A stretch of DNA of 64,000 nucleotides from Selaginella tamariscina. Taxonomy: Eukaryota > Streptophyta > Lycopodiopsida > Selaginellales > Selaginellaceae. How positions within the stretch are numbered: position 1 is the first letter of the stretch; each line of letters begins with the position of its first letter. Shown here one piece after another: positions 46,801-60,204 of the stretch. The stretch lies in assembly GCA_003024785.1 (NCBI GenBank), contig PUQB01000179.1, positions 372,001 through 436,000 of the forward strand, written 5' to 3'. Under the pieces are notes generated by a model. It worked only from the letters and a program-made list of their open reading frames with translations, was not told the DNA's origin and ran no database searches. A program made the position numbers and the translations under genes.

Positions 46801-49800
46801 ATGGAGGATTTCGCAAATCTGCTGCAGCGGGATTATGGCCTCAAGCCGCAAGGTAAGATGGCCCCAATGTCAGCTTCCAAGGCATCCTCCTCCAGCTCCA
46901 GCGCTCCAGAACCAGTCTCTAAGCCCAAGAGCAATAGATCCGCTAGAAGCTCCTTCGACGACCATCTCTTCTTCAATGCTCCCCGCAATGCACCCTTGAA
47001 TGAGTCACCCTACAATGATGTCTTCGGTGGTCCGCCCAAATTCACATCTTCCTCATCGCCTGTCTACGATGACATATTCAGAAGCAAGCCTGTTCCTGCT
47101 CATTCACACACTTCCAGGGACGACTCGCTTCCTGTGTTCGACGAGGATATCTTCCGAGGTGTTCCTGGGACGCGATCTTCGGCTTCGAATGTTACTTACG
47201 ACAATGTTTTCGGGACTGCTGCCAGCTCTAGTGGCAGTGCCTCTGATGATTTACTCGGTGGTTATAGATCGAATCATCAGAAACCGCCTAAGGCTTACGA
47301 ATCCAGCTCCACATATGACGATGATCTGCTAGGTATTGGGTACGTACTTGTCCTTGCTGTTTTTGGGGTTTTGCACTTTGATGTCATTGGAAATTTATGT
47401 AAATTTGCTCTTTGGATACAGGTCGGATCATCAGAAGCAATCTAAAGCATATGAATCAACTGCAAACTATGACGACGAGCTACTGCCAGATCTGGGGTAC
47501 GTTAAATAACTTTCTCGTGCATATGCACAAAGAGGGAGTTTTTCATTATTGAAGCTAACGGATATATATAGTGTTTGTATTAAAGAGGTAATCAATTCTG
47601 ACAGGAATTCTTCTAGATCAGCAGAACCAACACCATCTTTCATACCGGTGGACACTTCGGATGCAGTAGAAGTAGATCCTTTTGCAAACATTCAACCAGA
47701 ATTTTCGTCGGTTCCCCCTTCTGCGGCAGATCCTCTAGATCCTCTAGGATCCTTCACGAATGCTTCTACCTCAAACGGTGTTAGTGATGGGCTTGGTGAC
47801 TTTGATATGTTCTCGAACAATACTCTGAAGAGTTCCATCAGAAGGCAGTCCTCCGAACCCAAGTCTGTCCGACAGAATTTTAAACAAGTCGATCCAGAGC
47901 CCGAGCTGGACACCCCATCCCCTGAGAAGGTATAATTAGTTCTGTATTTACTTTCTCAGACGCCCATGTATATTCTTATAATGCGTATCTTGACGTACAC
48001 TATTATACGTGTGTGTATGTGTGTATTGTGTGTGTATATACTCATATATTATGGACACACAGGACCATGTGGACAGCGTTCCGTCGGAGGGCTTCGAGCA
48101 ATTCACAGAGCCGGCACATCAGGAGGTCAAGGAGACGTGGATAGGTGTTGAGGACGTGAGGCTTGTTACGGAGCCAACAAGGACTCCGCCTCCATCTCGA
48201 CCTGCTCCTGGATTCGGGTACGAGAATAGTACAAGGCCGCCTCCTGCTTACGAGAATGTGACTCCGCCTCCTGCGTACGAGAATGTGAGGCCGCCTCCTC
48301 CTGCATACGAGAATGTGAGGCCGCCCCCTCCTGCGTACGAGAATGCGAGGACGCCTCCTCCTCATACGAGAACGTGAATTCGTACGATGAACAAGAGGAT
48401 TACGAGGCTAAAGCAAAGATGAAAAAGGAGAGGGAGTACCGGAGAATGAAGGAACGTGAAGAAGAAGAGAGGCTTCAAAGGGAAAAGGAGAAAGGAGAGG
48501 CAAAGACGTGCTGTTGAAAAAATAACTAGGGAGACAAGAGAAAGATTGGCTGCCCAGGCTCGTGAGAAGGTGTGTGTGTGTGTGTCTGTGTGTGCGTGTG
48601 AGAAAGAGGGAGAGGGAGGGGGTTTATATTTAGAGGCCAATATCTATTTACAAAGATATATTTAACCATACCTTTCAATGTGTATTAAATATACTTACAT
48701 ATTGGTATGCACATGGAGTACACATTGTTTACAATGTATTGCTGAATAGCAGGCTCAAAAGATAGCAGTGGAGAAAGCGAGTGCGGAGGCACGGGAGAGA
48801 TTAGCAGAGGAAGCGAGGAGAAAAGCTGAGGAGGCTCGACTGAGAGAAGAAGAACGTCAAAAGGATGAAGTACGACAAAGGGAACAGGAGGCCCGTGAAG
48901 CCCGTACTGCCGTAGATAGAGTCAATCAACAGGTTCGTGCACATCCATATACATGTACCCATATTCATATATACCATGGTATAGGTTCGGCAGAGAGCTG
49001 CACAGCGTGCTGCCGAACAACAACGACAGCAACAGCAGCAACAACAGCAAGAAAGAAAGGAAAACAACACAGAGCCAATGATGACTTCGACTTCTTTTCT
49101 CGGCCGAGCAGTGCTCCAAGACAGCGCCCACCAGTAAGTTGAGAGAGAGAGAGAGAGCATGTCACCTATTCACCGTTTTATATAGTACACGGAGGCCGTC
49201 TTGGGAGCCAATACGGGCAGACCAAGCATATTATGTCTCTCGTGTAGGCTTGTTCTTTATATGTGTGCATGTATGTATTCGGTGTATAAATATGAGTTAT
49301 CGACTACTGTATAAGTATATATTGTTATTTATTAACAGGAGCCTTCCAAGGGTTCTGAGAGGGCAGCTCCAGTTAAGAAGGTTTCTTCGGTGTCTGGTAT
49401 TGACCAGTTGTCAGATGTTTTAGGTATATTCTCCACGTATTGATTAAGAGTTATATTAATATTCTATATTTATTGTAGGCGTGTCTTCTGGTAATACAGA
49501 CAATTTCAAGAGGAACGTTGCAAGGCATGAGCGAGACATGCGCACTGAAGAACGTGCGGTATGTTTCTTAGACGCTTGCTGCACTACTATGCACACACAC
49601 ACACACAAGAAATTCTCTCACGATATATATATTTATATTAGAGACGAGCACTAGAGGAGAAAAAAAAGAGGGACCTGGATTTTCAAATGGAACAAGCAGA
49701 GAAGCATGTAAGTTTCATTGTCCGAGAGAGAGGGTTAAGGTTTATATGTTACCATTGTGTTGTATTACAGAGAGCTAGTGAGCATTTGGACGTGGACATT

Positions 49801-50280
49801 AAGAGATGGGCAGCTGGAAAGGAGCAAAATATTCGAGCCATGCTTTCTACATTACAATACGTAAGCACCCACACATACGTATTATCTATTTATACACACA
49901 TGGAAAAGGTCAACTCGTTTATGGAGCTGTTTTCCTCCCAGATATACATGTATTGCACACAATACAGATACATTGCAGGTTTATTACGTAGAGTATACAC
50001 GTGTTTGTGCAGGTGTTGTGGCCAGAGTGTGGATGGCAACCAGTGTCTTTGACGGATTTGATAGCGGGGCAATCGGTGAAGAAAGTGTATAGAAAAGCCA
50101 CTCTGATGTTGCATCCTGATAAGGTGCAGCAGAAAGGCGCTACTGTGCAGCAAAAGTATATTGCTGAGAAAGTATTCGATTTGTTAAAGGTATTGTACAT
50201 AATTCATTTGTATATGTGCGTCTTGACCCCGCATCTTACAGGAAGCTTGGAACAAGTTCAATTCTGAGGAGCTCTTCTGA
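46801..50280 (+). CDS. Auxilin-like J-domain protein
   Basis: Twelve exons: 46801-47339, 47422-47496, 47605-47929, 48063-48569, 48753-48932, 48985-49133, 49339-49423, 49479-49558, 49642-49707, 49771-49860, 50013-50189 and 50242-50280. It starts [19 protein letters not shown], like plant auxilin-like proteins. A disordered Ser/Asp-rich region follows with repeated YDDIF/YDDDLLG motifs, then five or six PPPAYENV repeats (48230-48360), a long charged coiled coil, and a C-terminal J domain ([34 protein letters not shown] with the HPD that activates Hsp70). It would recruit Hsc70 to strip clathrin from vesicles. Exon 4 has two single-base shifts (about 48361 and 48486) that cancel each other. Confidence 0.88.
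48228..48365 (+). repeat. Coding tandem repeat, PPPAYENV units
   Basis: A unit of about 27 bp encoding [10 protein letters not shown] is repeated five to six times. It is Pro-rich with a Tyr-based motif. The last unit has lost one G (CCTCCTCCTCATACGAG), which shifts the frame. Confidence 0.8.
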
Positions 50281-53129
50281 TTGGTAATAGTGTAAAAAAG
50301 AGAATGATGGTAAAATAAATTATTGCTTTGTTAAACCTCCTGCCAAACCTTTGTTGTTGTCTCCTTGGAGGTGACTATTTGTGCACTGGGCTGTACATAG
50401 TCTGAATCAAAAAATCTGTAGTTTGTTAATGGCCTCAGCACTGAGGTACTGTTTGGGGTATATGTTTAATATTGAAAAGTGATTACGAATGAAATTAAAT
50501 AATATGTTTTTAATGGCCATTAATTAGGTCTATGTTCATTGATGTTAACGTATCCAAATAACATGTTGAAAAACATGTCTAAACACTTGAATAATCGTGT
50601 AAATAGCAATGGATTACGCATTTGGAATAAATGTGTAAATAACAATGAGAAAAGCACTGAATAATTATTTAAACAACAATGAAAAAATTAATTTTCAAAT
50701 AGATGTGTGTTAATGACAAATATTAGATTTGTACATTTGTACAAAGATACATTACATGTGGTATGTGAACAATGTTAAGTCTTTTAATACAACTTTAAGA
50801 ATTTGACTTAAATATTTAAATAAATTATTATTCTACCCTAAGTTCTTTAAAATGACTATTCCTTGAACCTTAATTTATGATCCTGGTTTAGGAGACCTAA
50901 ACATGCTCATGCATCAACCTCACCAATTAACGTGTCTCATGCATACCCCCTTTAGGGATCACCTTCATTTGACTGACCCACAACAACTAATCCTTAAGGG
51001 TTTGAGTGGCTAGTCATACCTTAGACCTAAGGTAAGAACACAAGTGTATATCATAGTAAGACATGAGTGTTTTAGTAAGTAAACTCAAGTTTGAACAACC
51101 CTAAATATGTAGTCACATGAGGAAGGGCTTTTGTTTAAGTTGTTCAACCCCTAGACATGTTCACACCTCAAGTAAAACACCCTTAACCAAATATATTAAC
51201 TAGCACACAAGACTTGACCTCCTTTGGTTTAACACCCTAATGCAAGCATAAGACGCCTACTTTTTAAAGTACTTGCTATTAAACTAATGACACAATCCTA
51301 AAAGGCGTGCCTCGGGTGTTACATTTTCATGTAACACTGTTTCTCAAGTTGTGAGCTACCTCGTCATAGCCCTTCATACTCAAAATCTACACCTGTTGTC
51401 ACAAATTTAGCTCATAAATGCCAACTTTAGACCCATTTATAAACTTTTAAAAATAGCCTCAACATGCTATCTTTAGACATTATGTATCTTAATTGATACT
51501 TTCACATTGTACTCATTCCTTAAAGAGCATAACAACTAGGTTTATTTAATAATTTTATTTCACTAAGTTTAAAATAATAAATTTTAAAACCTAGTTCTTA
51601 TGATAAAAGTCTTTTTGAACTCATAATACGCATGCATGTAATATTATATCCATTTCCAACTCTCAAATTGACTGCAAAAATATTTCCACTAATTAAAAAA
51701 ATTAATGTTTAACAAGCAGCTTTAAAAATTTTCATTCCATAAATAGTTGCATTCTTGATATTATACATTCGAATTGATAACAATTGTTTAACCTTTCAAT
51801 CTCATATTTTTTGACAATTTATTACATTTAATGGATATGATTTTATAATTGTATTAATTACAATCTCATAAGTATCACATTACTCCCCAAACAATGTATT
51901 AAGAAAATATTTCATTTATTAACTAGCTTGAAAATGTATTTCAAGTTTCAACATTAAGGTATCACATACCAAAGTGTTATACTCACCGAAAAATGCAAAA
52001 ATAACAATGTAAAAAAATTATACATAATTTTGCAAATACCATGGTACAAATTTTTTAATCAAAATACTAGGGAAGTACTAGGGCTCCAAGAACAAGGGTT
52101 GGTTTTAGGATTTGTAAAATGTATAAAATTATGTTATAGTTCATTAAAATATAGTAATAACATTTAAATTATATTTATATTTTAAGATGGTAAATGTAAT
52201 TAGAAAATAAGTCATACTCTGTAAATAAATTAGGGGAGTTTTATACTTTGTAAATAAGCAACTCTTATTATATAAGAATGTTTTAGTTCATCAAATATAA
52301 ATATTAATTTATGGATTATATAATGTTTAACATAATATATTATTACATAATGTTTAATATAATATATTATTACATAATATTTAGCATAAGGTGTGTATGT
52401 GAGAGACTGTCCACTATGGAGTGTGTGAGATAATTAGAGAGGAGTGTAATATTATAACATATACTTGTATATCTATGCACAAAATATATCACCATTGTGA
52501 ACAAATTAGTGTGAGAAAGACAAAAGAATAAATACATTGTGTCACAACCGAAGCCAATAACAGAATATGAATGGAATCGTTTTAACCAAGAAGAAAAGAA
52601 GATAAAGAAATACTAATTACTTAATGCAAGTTGTAATTAAAATGGGCATGGCTATAGTCCCATTTCCTAATAATTAGCAATTTTAGTTATTTAATTAGCA
52701 TTTTCTAATATTAAAGGAATATTCTTTAAAATATATGTTTGAAAACAGAATATTCTTTAGAATATTCTATTTTGTATTCTACCCTTTAATAAATTATAGC
52801 ATTCATTGAACAAAAATTAATAACATTATAAAAGTAAAGGTATTAAATTATATAATATATTGCCTAATATAACAATTAAGGAAGAGCATAAGAGGTACAT
52901 TATATAAATATTGATGTTGTTATTAAAATATTAATATTTAAATATAACATTATTAATTAAAAATTTGTAGTAGTAATAATATATATATAAAATCCTATAA
53001 TAATATAGTCAATCTTCCATATCATTTTTTAAATTTATATAGTTAAGTAAACAATTTGGTACTATTATTAAAGAGTTTATAATAATTATGAATATTAAAT
53101 ATATGATATTTTATAATTTTGTAATTGCT
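50281..53129. other. AT-rich intergenic region
   Basis: No gene was found. The part 50890-52100 is an old relative of the large non-coding LTR element (separate entry). The part 52100-53129 is AT-rich with TATTACATAATGTTTA-type short repeats near 52320-52385. Confidence 0.6.
50890..52100 (-). mobile_element. Degenerate copy of the large non-coding LTR element
   Basis: Read on the minus strand it follows the LTR of 12363-19576 in order: for example CTAAGGGTTTGAGTGG-type and AGGCGTGCCTCGGGTGTTAC-type words at 50990 and 51303 correspond to CACTCAAACCCTTAGG and CAACGCCCGAGGCACGCC. From 51460 it matches the 3' internal region (GAGCATAACAACTAGG against CCTAGTATGTTGTGCTC). It is diverged and AT-shifted, and no complete LTR borders remain. 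Confidence 0.65.
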
Positions 53130-56100
53130 TTAAGCTTCAGAAAACATACATTCCCTTGCAGTTTTGTTAATCGTGACTTTATCAACGCTTCTTGACATCC
53201 ACCCATATCGAATGGATTTAACATTTATAAAACATGCTGGGTCTTTTTGATTGGGAGACCATGTTTTCTCTAGGCATCCATTATATCTTTCGCTCTCCTT
53301 CTCGTGTCGCCTTTTTTGTGGTTTGAACCATGCAACCTTAACAATACTATTTTTTGTGATTACTTCAGGTGTGTCGATAATTTGACCCATCCAAATAGGC
53401 TGATTATATGACGCATCTGGAGTAATGAGAACCATCATTAGTTTTTGAAGATCCTGGCAGCAATCAAAGTATGCTTTAGGTTTTTGGTTCCTTTGTCCAA
53501 CAAAGTGTGGGGTTTGCACTTCCACATCACTACTGGCTTCTATGTCGTCTGTGCTCAGTGATGTCATTTCAATCTCCTCTCGCCACCTTGTTTTAGGCCA
53601 AAAAGGGTGTTGCAATTCTGTACTTGTGACAGTAGGCCCTTCCAACTCTCGAACAACAGTCTCCCAATAGTCGACCACATGCTTATATAGTTCTGAGTAA
53701 CCAGTTGCCTTATCAGAATTCTTTGGCATCGATTTTTGAACCCATGCCACATATTTTTTGATGCCATCAATAATAACCTCTTGTTCCTTGAGCTGGGCAC
53801 TCAATGGAATAGGGTCTGGTTGTCCTTCTGGGAGAAGTGGCTTTCCATTCTCTCCACTTTTGAAGAGCATTAACCCCTCTTTCGGTAACCACTCCTGCTC
53901 TGATGGCCGTAACTTGTACTGCATAATAGGTATACCATCTCGTATGGAGAAAAAGAATTGTAGCGGCACAAGGTGACCAACTAAAGAATCACTCCCTTCT
54001 TTTATATACTCCTTGAAAATTTTTTGAAGTCTGGCACCTCAGTCACAAGCAAAGCACAACTTTTTTTGGAGATGCAATTTTCAAAAAGATTCATCATATG
54101 CGGTAAGGTAAGTGCACTTGTCCTTTTTGTAGAGTTGGAGACCTTGCTGAAGAACGCATCAATATCTTCATGAGTGTGACCAACCATAAGAAACTGAGCG
54201 TGATTGTTTCAAACACACCTTTGGCAACAAGCATTGACAAGTATGCTAGCACATATCTAGAAAATAAAAGTAAGTATGAGCTTGAGAAACCCTTAAGTAA
54301 AATGATTTACCTATTTTTGTTCTCGCCTGCACAATTATCCATCTGTAAAAGCAAATGACGAGGAAGCTTATTTGATGTTGAGGACACATGTACACTATTT
54401 GAGCTAGATCCCTCCACTGAACCTGAACTCTCAACAGGGCCATCTGTTTTTTGTGCAGGCTGCTGACAATGCCTCTCATATTCCCAAGTAGCCTCAAGTG
54501 CAGACGTGTTCATGAGAGCATTATGTAAAGGTTGAAGGTGTTGTTTCTTCACTTTGAGATCACTGATAGGACGTGTCTGTGAGTGGGCTTCAAGGTTTCT
54601 GAAACACATGGCCAACGACCCAATAGTGAAATTGGAGTCACTAGACCAATGTGGAAGTGAAAAGTGTCCATATGACTCACAACCGTGTCCATGTGTTAGC
54701 ACACCTGTCAATGAAATCGGAAGTTTCATGACATTTCCAAGGCACTTTGGTGTTGCAACGAGCTTTGGAATGCTGGTCTTTGAATGATCCATCTTGTCAT
54801 GGATCAAGCACAGGTACTCTGATGGGCGTGACACAGAAAGCATGCGGTGTGCATAGTACTGAGACCGGCAAGTTTGTTGTGCAATCATGTGGGCCTCCAT
54901 CTTCTTTTGAATGGCAGTGATCTCCACCAAGGTTTTTGCACAAGCCTCTGCAGCCTTCAATGATGTACAAGTGTCACACTTGGAAAAGCTAGAGTGTTTT
55001 GCAATCTCCACATCCTTAAAATGAGTATTCCATATGTTGTTGAAGGTACCAGTGCAGATTGCTTGCAGCCCATCAAATTGAGGCACTTGTTCACATGTTC
55101 ACACAGCTTCAATTGAGTGTAGATTGAAGGCAAAACCTTGAGATTTTCCCTGATCCCTGCATTTGTGGTTCGGCATTTGTGAGGCATCCTGTCTGCATTT
55201 GCTTCCACAAAAGCCTTGAGTATCTCTATGGCTGCCATAATGTGAGAGCGGGTTTTGACCAAGCGAGTGTTCCCATGTACTGAGGTTCGCGCTCCATCTA
55301 GCCACTCATCCCTCCGACGGTAGAACGTGGTCTTTGGGATCCCGTATATACTGTACCAAGCTTTGAAGCAGATGGCCACCTTATTAAATACCATGGATGT
55401 ACTCTGATAACCTGTGTCGAGGTCATTCCATCAATACACCCAGTTAGTGCAGCATATACAAACTCATGCCTTTGCTTTTGGGTGAGCGTACGAAAGACAT
55501 GTCTACATTGGGTAATTTCATTCCGGTCTGCCATCTGACAACACTTCTTCTTGCAGCATCAATCGTGGAAATGCTCGTAACACTTTCGGAAGATGTAGGA
55601 TCCATCTTACCCTCTTGCTGAAACTTGCAGGGGAAGATCTGCAACCCATGAATCGCCTTTTTCTTACAATAGGACCAATGCAAGGAACCTCTTCAAATAT
55701 GAGTTGTTCTTCCGGGTTGTTATTATTGAAATTCAACCCAGAATATGTTGAACCATCTTGCCGTCTTAATTCAGATGTTCGCCACCTCACGAGGGATCCA
55801 GGATGCAAAGTGCCATTAGGTGAAACCTCTGTCACAACTACACCCACGAAGTCGGACCCTAGTTTCTCTTCTGACACTGCTTCCATTGGATTTATAGCTG
55901 TGATGATGCCTTCCAACCTCAATCTCATGAAGAAAGAGAATCACCTCATCCATCACAGCAGGCAAGCCATCATCTGAAAAACTCGTGCTACTGTTTGTTT
56001 GTGACTCTGTATATTTGTGTCAGCCTTGACTTCATCCAAATTCCACAATACAGGAGAACCCTCCTCAAATTCCATTCCCGGAACCTCAACATGCTTGAAA

Positions 56101-56215
56101 ATGGTGTTCACCCATACGTACACACAAGATCCTTGGGCAATATTGTGACATGATGCATTATCATCTCGAACTTCCACAGTTCCAGTGCCAACTATCTCGT
56201 TGTTCCGAAGAAGAC
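53130..56215 (-). pseudogene. DUF7869-type putative transposase-like protein, frameshifted
   Basis: Minus-strand pieces in order: an N-terminal region (EVRDDNASCHNIAQGSCVYV, then MRLRLEGIITAINPMEAVSE), CRHVFRTLTQKQRHEFVYAA, an HTH-like YGIPKTTFYRRRDEW, a zinc-type FSKCDTCTSLK, LLLQMDNCAGENKNR, then after a short intron YVLAYLSMLVAKGVFETITL and FLMVGHTHEDIDAFFSKVS. The DNC...ENKNR and GHTHEDID blocks are the core of DUF7869 proteins, thought to be RNase-H-like transposase relatives. Frame breaks occur near 55940, 55540, 55090 and 54018. The C-terminal part (53130-53969) is one clean frame ending CMFSEA. Host role unknown; a mobile-element origin is inferred. Confidence 0.7.
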
Positions 56216-56389
56216 ATATTTATCTCCAGTATTATACATATTGTCCTGCACATAAATAATTGTGTTATTTATGATATCTGTTTATGCAATATTTCTAAGA
56301 AATCATAACTGCGGTTGCTTAATAATATGCATGTGCAATAATACATAATTATGTATAAAGATAATATCTCATGCTTTATTAATACAACT
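56216..56389. other. Upstream flank of the DUF7869-type gene
   Basis: AT-rich, no gene. It lies between the first recognisable coding sequence and the first palindrome array, where the promoter would be expected. Confidence 0.4.
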
Positions 56390-57085
56390 GATGGGCGGGA
56401 TTAATCCCGCCCACGACTCCATCCGACGAGGAACGATGCGGGATTAATCCCGCCGATTCTTCCTCGCGGGAGGGAATCGTCGCGGGATTAATCGCGCCGT
56501 ATTCCCTCGTCGAGAGACGGCGGGATTAATCCCGCCCCCTCCGACGAGGAAGCGGGATTAATCCCGCCGCGACTTCCTCGCGAGGGAAATCGGCGGGATT
56601 AATCCCGCCGCAAATCCCTCCGACGAGGAAGAGGGGGCGGGATTAATCCCGCCACAACACTGACGAAGGAGAATAGGCGGCGGGATTAATCCCGCCCACA
56701 ACTCTGACGACGGGGAATAAGCGGCGGGATTAATCCCGCCCACAATTCTCTCCGAAATTATGATTTTAAAGAAATTCGGGATGAATCCTGCCCACAAATA
56801 TTTAAAACAGGAATGTGATGGCGAGATTAATCCCGCCACACCTTCTCTGCCTCTAAAATGGATGGCGAGATTAATCCCGTAGATAACTCTTTTCAATAAA
56901 TTCAAGTATCTCTTTATCAGTTGAGAGAGTTATCGGCGGGATTAATCCCGCCGCTCTTCTTAAGAGGCGGAGAAGCATTGCCCGGACTAATTCTGTCATA
57001 GCTATCAAAGAATGGTGGCGGGATTAATCCCGCCACCTCTTCGAAGAGGCGAAAAAAAATGGCCGGATTAATCCCGCCGCCCCGG
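56390..57085. repeat. Palindrome array 1 (about 16 copies)
   Basis: The perfect palindrome GGCGGGATTAATCCCGCC or near variants recurs at about 56392, 56430, 56482, 56520, 56548, 56592, 56637, 56683, 56723, 56775, 56821, 56863, 56937, 56977, 57015 and 57062. Start-to-start spacing is mostly 38-46 bp. The core GGGATTAATCCC is much better kept than the DNA between, which is GC-rich on the left and AT-richer on the right. Each unit can form a cruciform or bind a two-fold symmetric protein. Confidence 0.92.
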
Positions 57086-59665
57086 CTAACCGAGAATATT
57101 AAGTTAAAAGTATATTTAAACGGATAAATCCCTAACAGAATATATTGTAATCCTAATGCATTCCTAAATCCCTAAATTCTAAAATTTAAGAGAGAATGTA
57201 AGAGAGTGAATCTTTATAAATATATTTAAATTTGTTTATAATACTTACTTGTAAACAGCACTGAAGGCGCCGTGCTTTCCTATAAACAATAAGCACCCAA
57301 TTTAATGTCGCTCCTGAGCTGATCACTAAGAAGAAAAAAAAAAATCTGAAGAGTGAAAAATAAAGAAATAAAGAAACCCTTGCCAGGAGAAGAAACCAGA
57401 TCTGAATTTGAGTGGGAAATTAAATGCATTTTCAAATTTACATGTCAGACCGACAATACTTATGTCAGAAATTCGAAATTTTTGAAATAACAAAAAGAAA
57501 ATTTAAGATGAGTTGAAACAAATAACCGACAGTCTGACATATATACTCTCCAATTCCAATGAGTGTTTTAAAATTGCATTTAATGTCATTCAAGTGCTTC
57601 AAGCTGTTTAATATTACGAAATTTTTATAATTATTCTACATTCTTAATATTCAAGTATATATTATTAAGTTTATATATATATATATACACTAATACAATA
57701 AATAAATTGATATATTATTATGTATCATTTAAAATATATTCATAGTCTGTTTATTATTATTATTTTCTTAATTACTCGAGTAATTAATTTACATTTCCTA
57801 CTATTAATGGGATATTCTTTATTATTTTCTTAATATTCAAAGAATATTCCAATATTAAACATGATTATCATAATTAAATTAGTCTTATTCTTAATTATCT
57901 CAGTAATTATTCTACATTTGTATATATTAATGGGATTTTCTCAATTAATTTGTTATTATTTCAAGAATATTCTAGTGTTAAACCTTATTATCAATATTAA
58001 TTAATATATATTATTAAAACTATATATGGCTATATATTAGATAAAATCATATATTATTATGTATAATTTAAAATATGTTCATAGTGTGTATATTAATATT
58101 ATTTTCTTAATTATTCGATGTTTGTTTTGCACATATTATATATAAACACAATCATAAATTTATATATACATGTGCACATGCATTAGAAGCAGTTACAGAG
58201 ACACATATGCACACACATGCACATTGCCCTAAACCAAACTTGAGAAATTATATGTTGCTTCTTTATTGAAAAACATCATGTTCAACGCATGTATGATCTA
58301 TATGTACTCAGTGTGTGTGTATGTAACACATTGAATTTACACATGTAATATATATGTATGTCTGTGTGTATACACGTGTGTATGTATATATGTGTACTAA
58401 TATAATATTGCAATGTGTACGATTTTCATTTGTTAACACTCTATCTCTTCTCTCATACATACACAGTGTCACCATGCATAATCCCTTCTCTCATACATAC
58501 ACACCATGCATGATCATGATCCATAATATGTAGCTGTCTCTTCTCTCATACATACACACCATGCATGATCCATAATATGTATTGATGTTATAATTATGTA
58601 ATATGTATAATGTATATCTGTGTATAACACTCACTCTCTCATATGCATGATCCATCCTAACCCTAAACCCTAAACCCTAAACCCTATGTAACACATTGAA
58701 TTTACACATGTAATATGTATGTATGTCTGTGTGTATACATGTGTAAATATGTATTGTCTCTCTTCTCTTAAACATACACACCATGCATGATCCATAACAT
58801 GTATTGTCACTCTTCTCTCATACATACACACCATACATGATCCTGTACTCTGTCTCTCTAATATTAATATGTACTAATATGTATGTATGTCTATGTATAT
58901 AATACTATGTGTGTATATATGTATCGCTGCACGTGAAACTTTAACACTTTCATGGACACACACGTGTTAAACCCCTGCATGATATTTTTTTGGGGTGTAT
59001 GTAATACACCACGCACACGCACACGCTGATAATATAATGAAAGAATATTCGTTTAGGGCGAATCACTAGTTTAATCTTTTTAGGGTTTAAGTATATTCTT
59101 AGAAGGAATATTCGATTAGGGTTAAATATATATTCTATTCCTTTTAGGATTTAAGTATATTCCTAAGGTTTGTAAGGTGGCGGCGGCGGCAGTGAAATCT
59201 CCTTCTCTCTCTCACACAAGTGAGATCTCTCTCTCTCTCTCACACGCACACTCCTCTAAGTTTATTTATTTATTTATATATTTATATGTGTATGTATCTT
59301 AATAATATAATTTAGATCTCTATCTCTCGCACACACACGCACACTTGTATACATATACACACACAGATATATTATATTAATATATATATATATATATATA
59401 TATAATCTGTGTGTGTGTGTTTGTGTATCTGTATAATTTTATTAATTTATTAATTTTATCTCTTGCACACGCACGCACACTCCTGTTTATCTGTATGATT
59501 TTATTTGTTTCGCTCACACACGCATACTCACGATATACATACACACACACACACACATATATATATACTTATATACATATAATACATACATATATTATGT
59601 GTACCAGTATCTGTATAATTTTATTTATTTATCTATTTCTCGCACACACACGCACACTCCTATAC

Positions 59666-59709
<44 letters not shown>

Positions 59710-60200
59710 GTGTGTGTGTGTGTGTGTGTGTGTATCTGTATAATTTTATTGATTTGTTAATTGTATCTCTCTCACACACACGCACACTCCTGTATATATA
59801 TATGTGTGTGTGTGTTTGTTTATCTGTATGATTTTATTTGTTTCACACACGCATACACACGATATACATATACACACACATATATATATACCTATGTACA
59901 TATATACATACATATATTATGTGTACCAGTATCTGTATAATTTTATTTATTTATCTATTTCTTGCACACACACGCACACTCCTATATATATATACACACA
60001 CACACACATATATATATAATTTTATTAATTTGTTTGTTTATCTGTATGATTTTATTTGTTTCACACACGCATACACACGATATACATATAATTTGTGTAT
60101 CGGTATAATTTGTGTATCAGTATAATTTTATCTGATTTGTCTATCTCTGGCACACACACGCACTCTCCTACACACATATACATATATATAAATATATATG
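57086..60200. repeat. AT-rich and microsatellite-rich region
   Basis: No gene. 57100-58200 is AT-rich; 58300-58900 repeats CTCTTCTCTCATACATACAC and CCATGCATGATCC blocks; 59200-60190 consists of CA, TA and TG arrays in three or four longer units of about 200 bp, each with TATCTGTATAATTTTATT and CACACACGCACACTCCT. Open frames here are low-complexity only. Confidence 0.75.
58656..58686. repeat. Interstitial telomere-like tract
   Basis: Four consecutive CCCTAAA units (CCTAACCCTAAACCCTAAAC and onward), the plant telomere repeat in reverse. Four units are too few for a telomere; such tracts arise from repair or from telobox clusters. Confidence 0.7.
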
Positions 60201-60204
60201 TGCG

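Noticed and set aside
59411..60125. Frames of 70-110 codons full of Thr, His, Ile and Tyr
   Set aside because: They are microsatellite translations of CA, TA and TG arrays.
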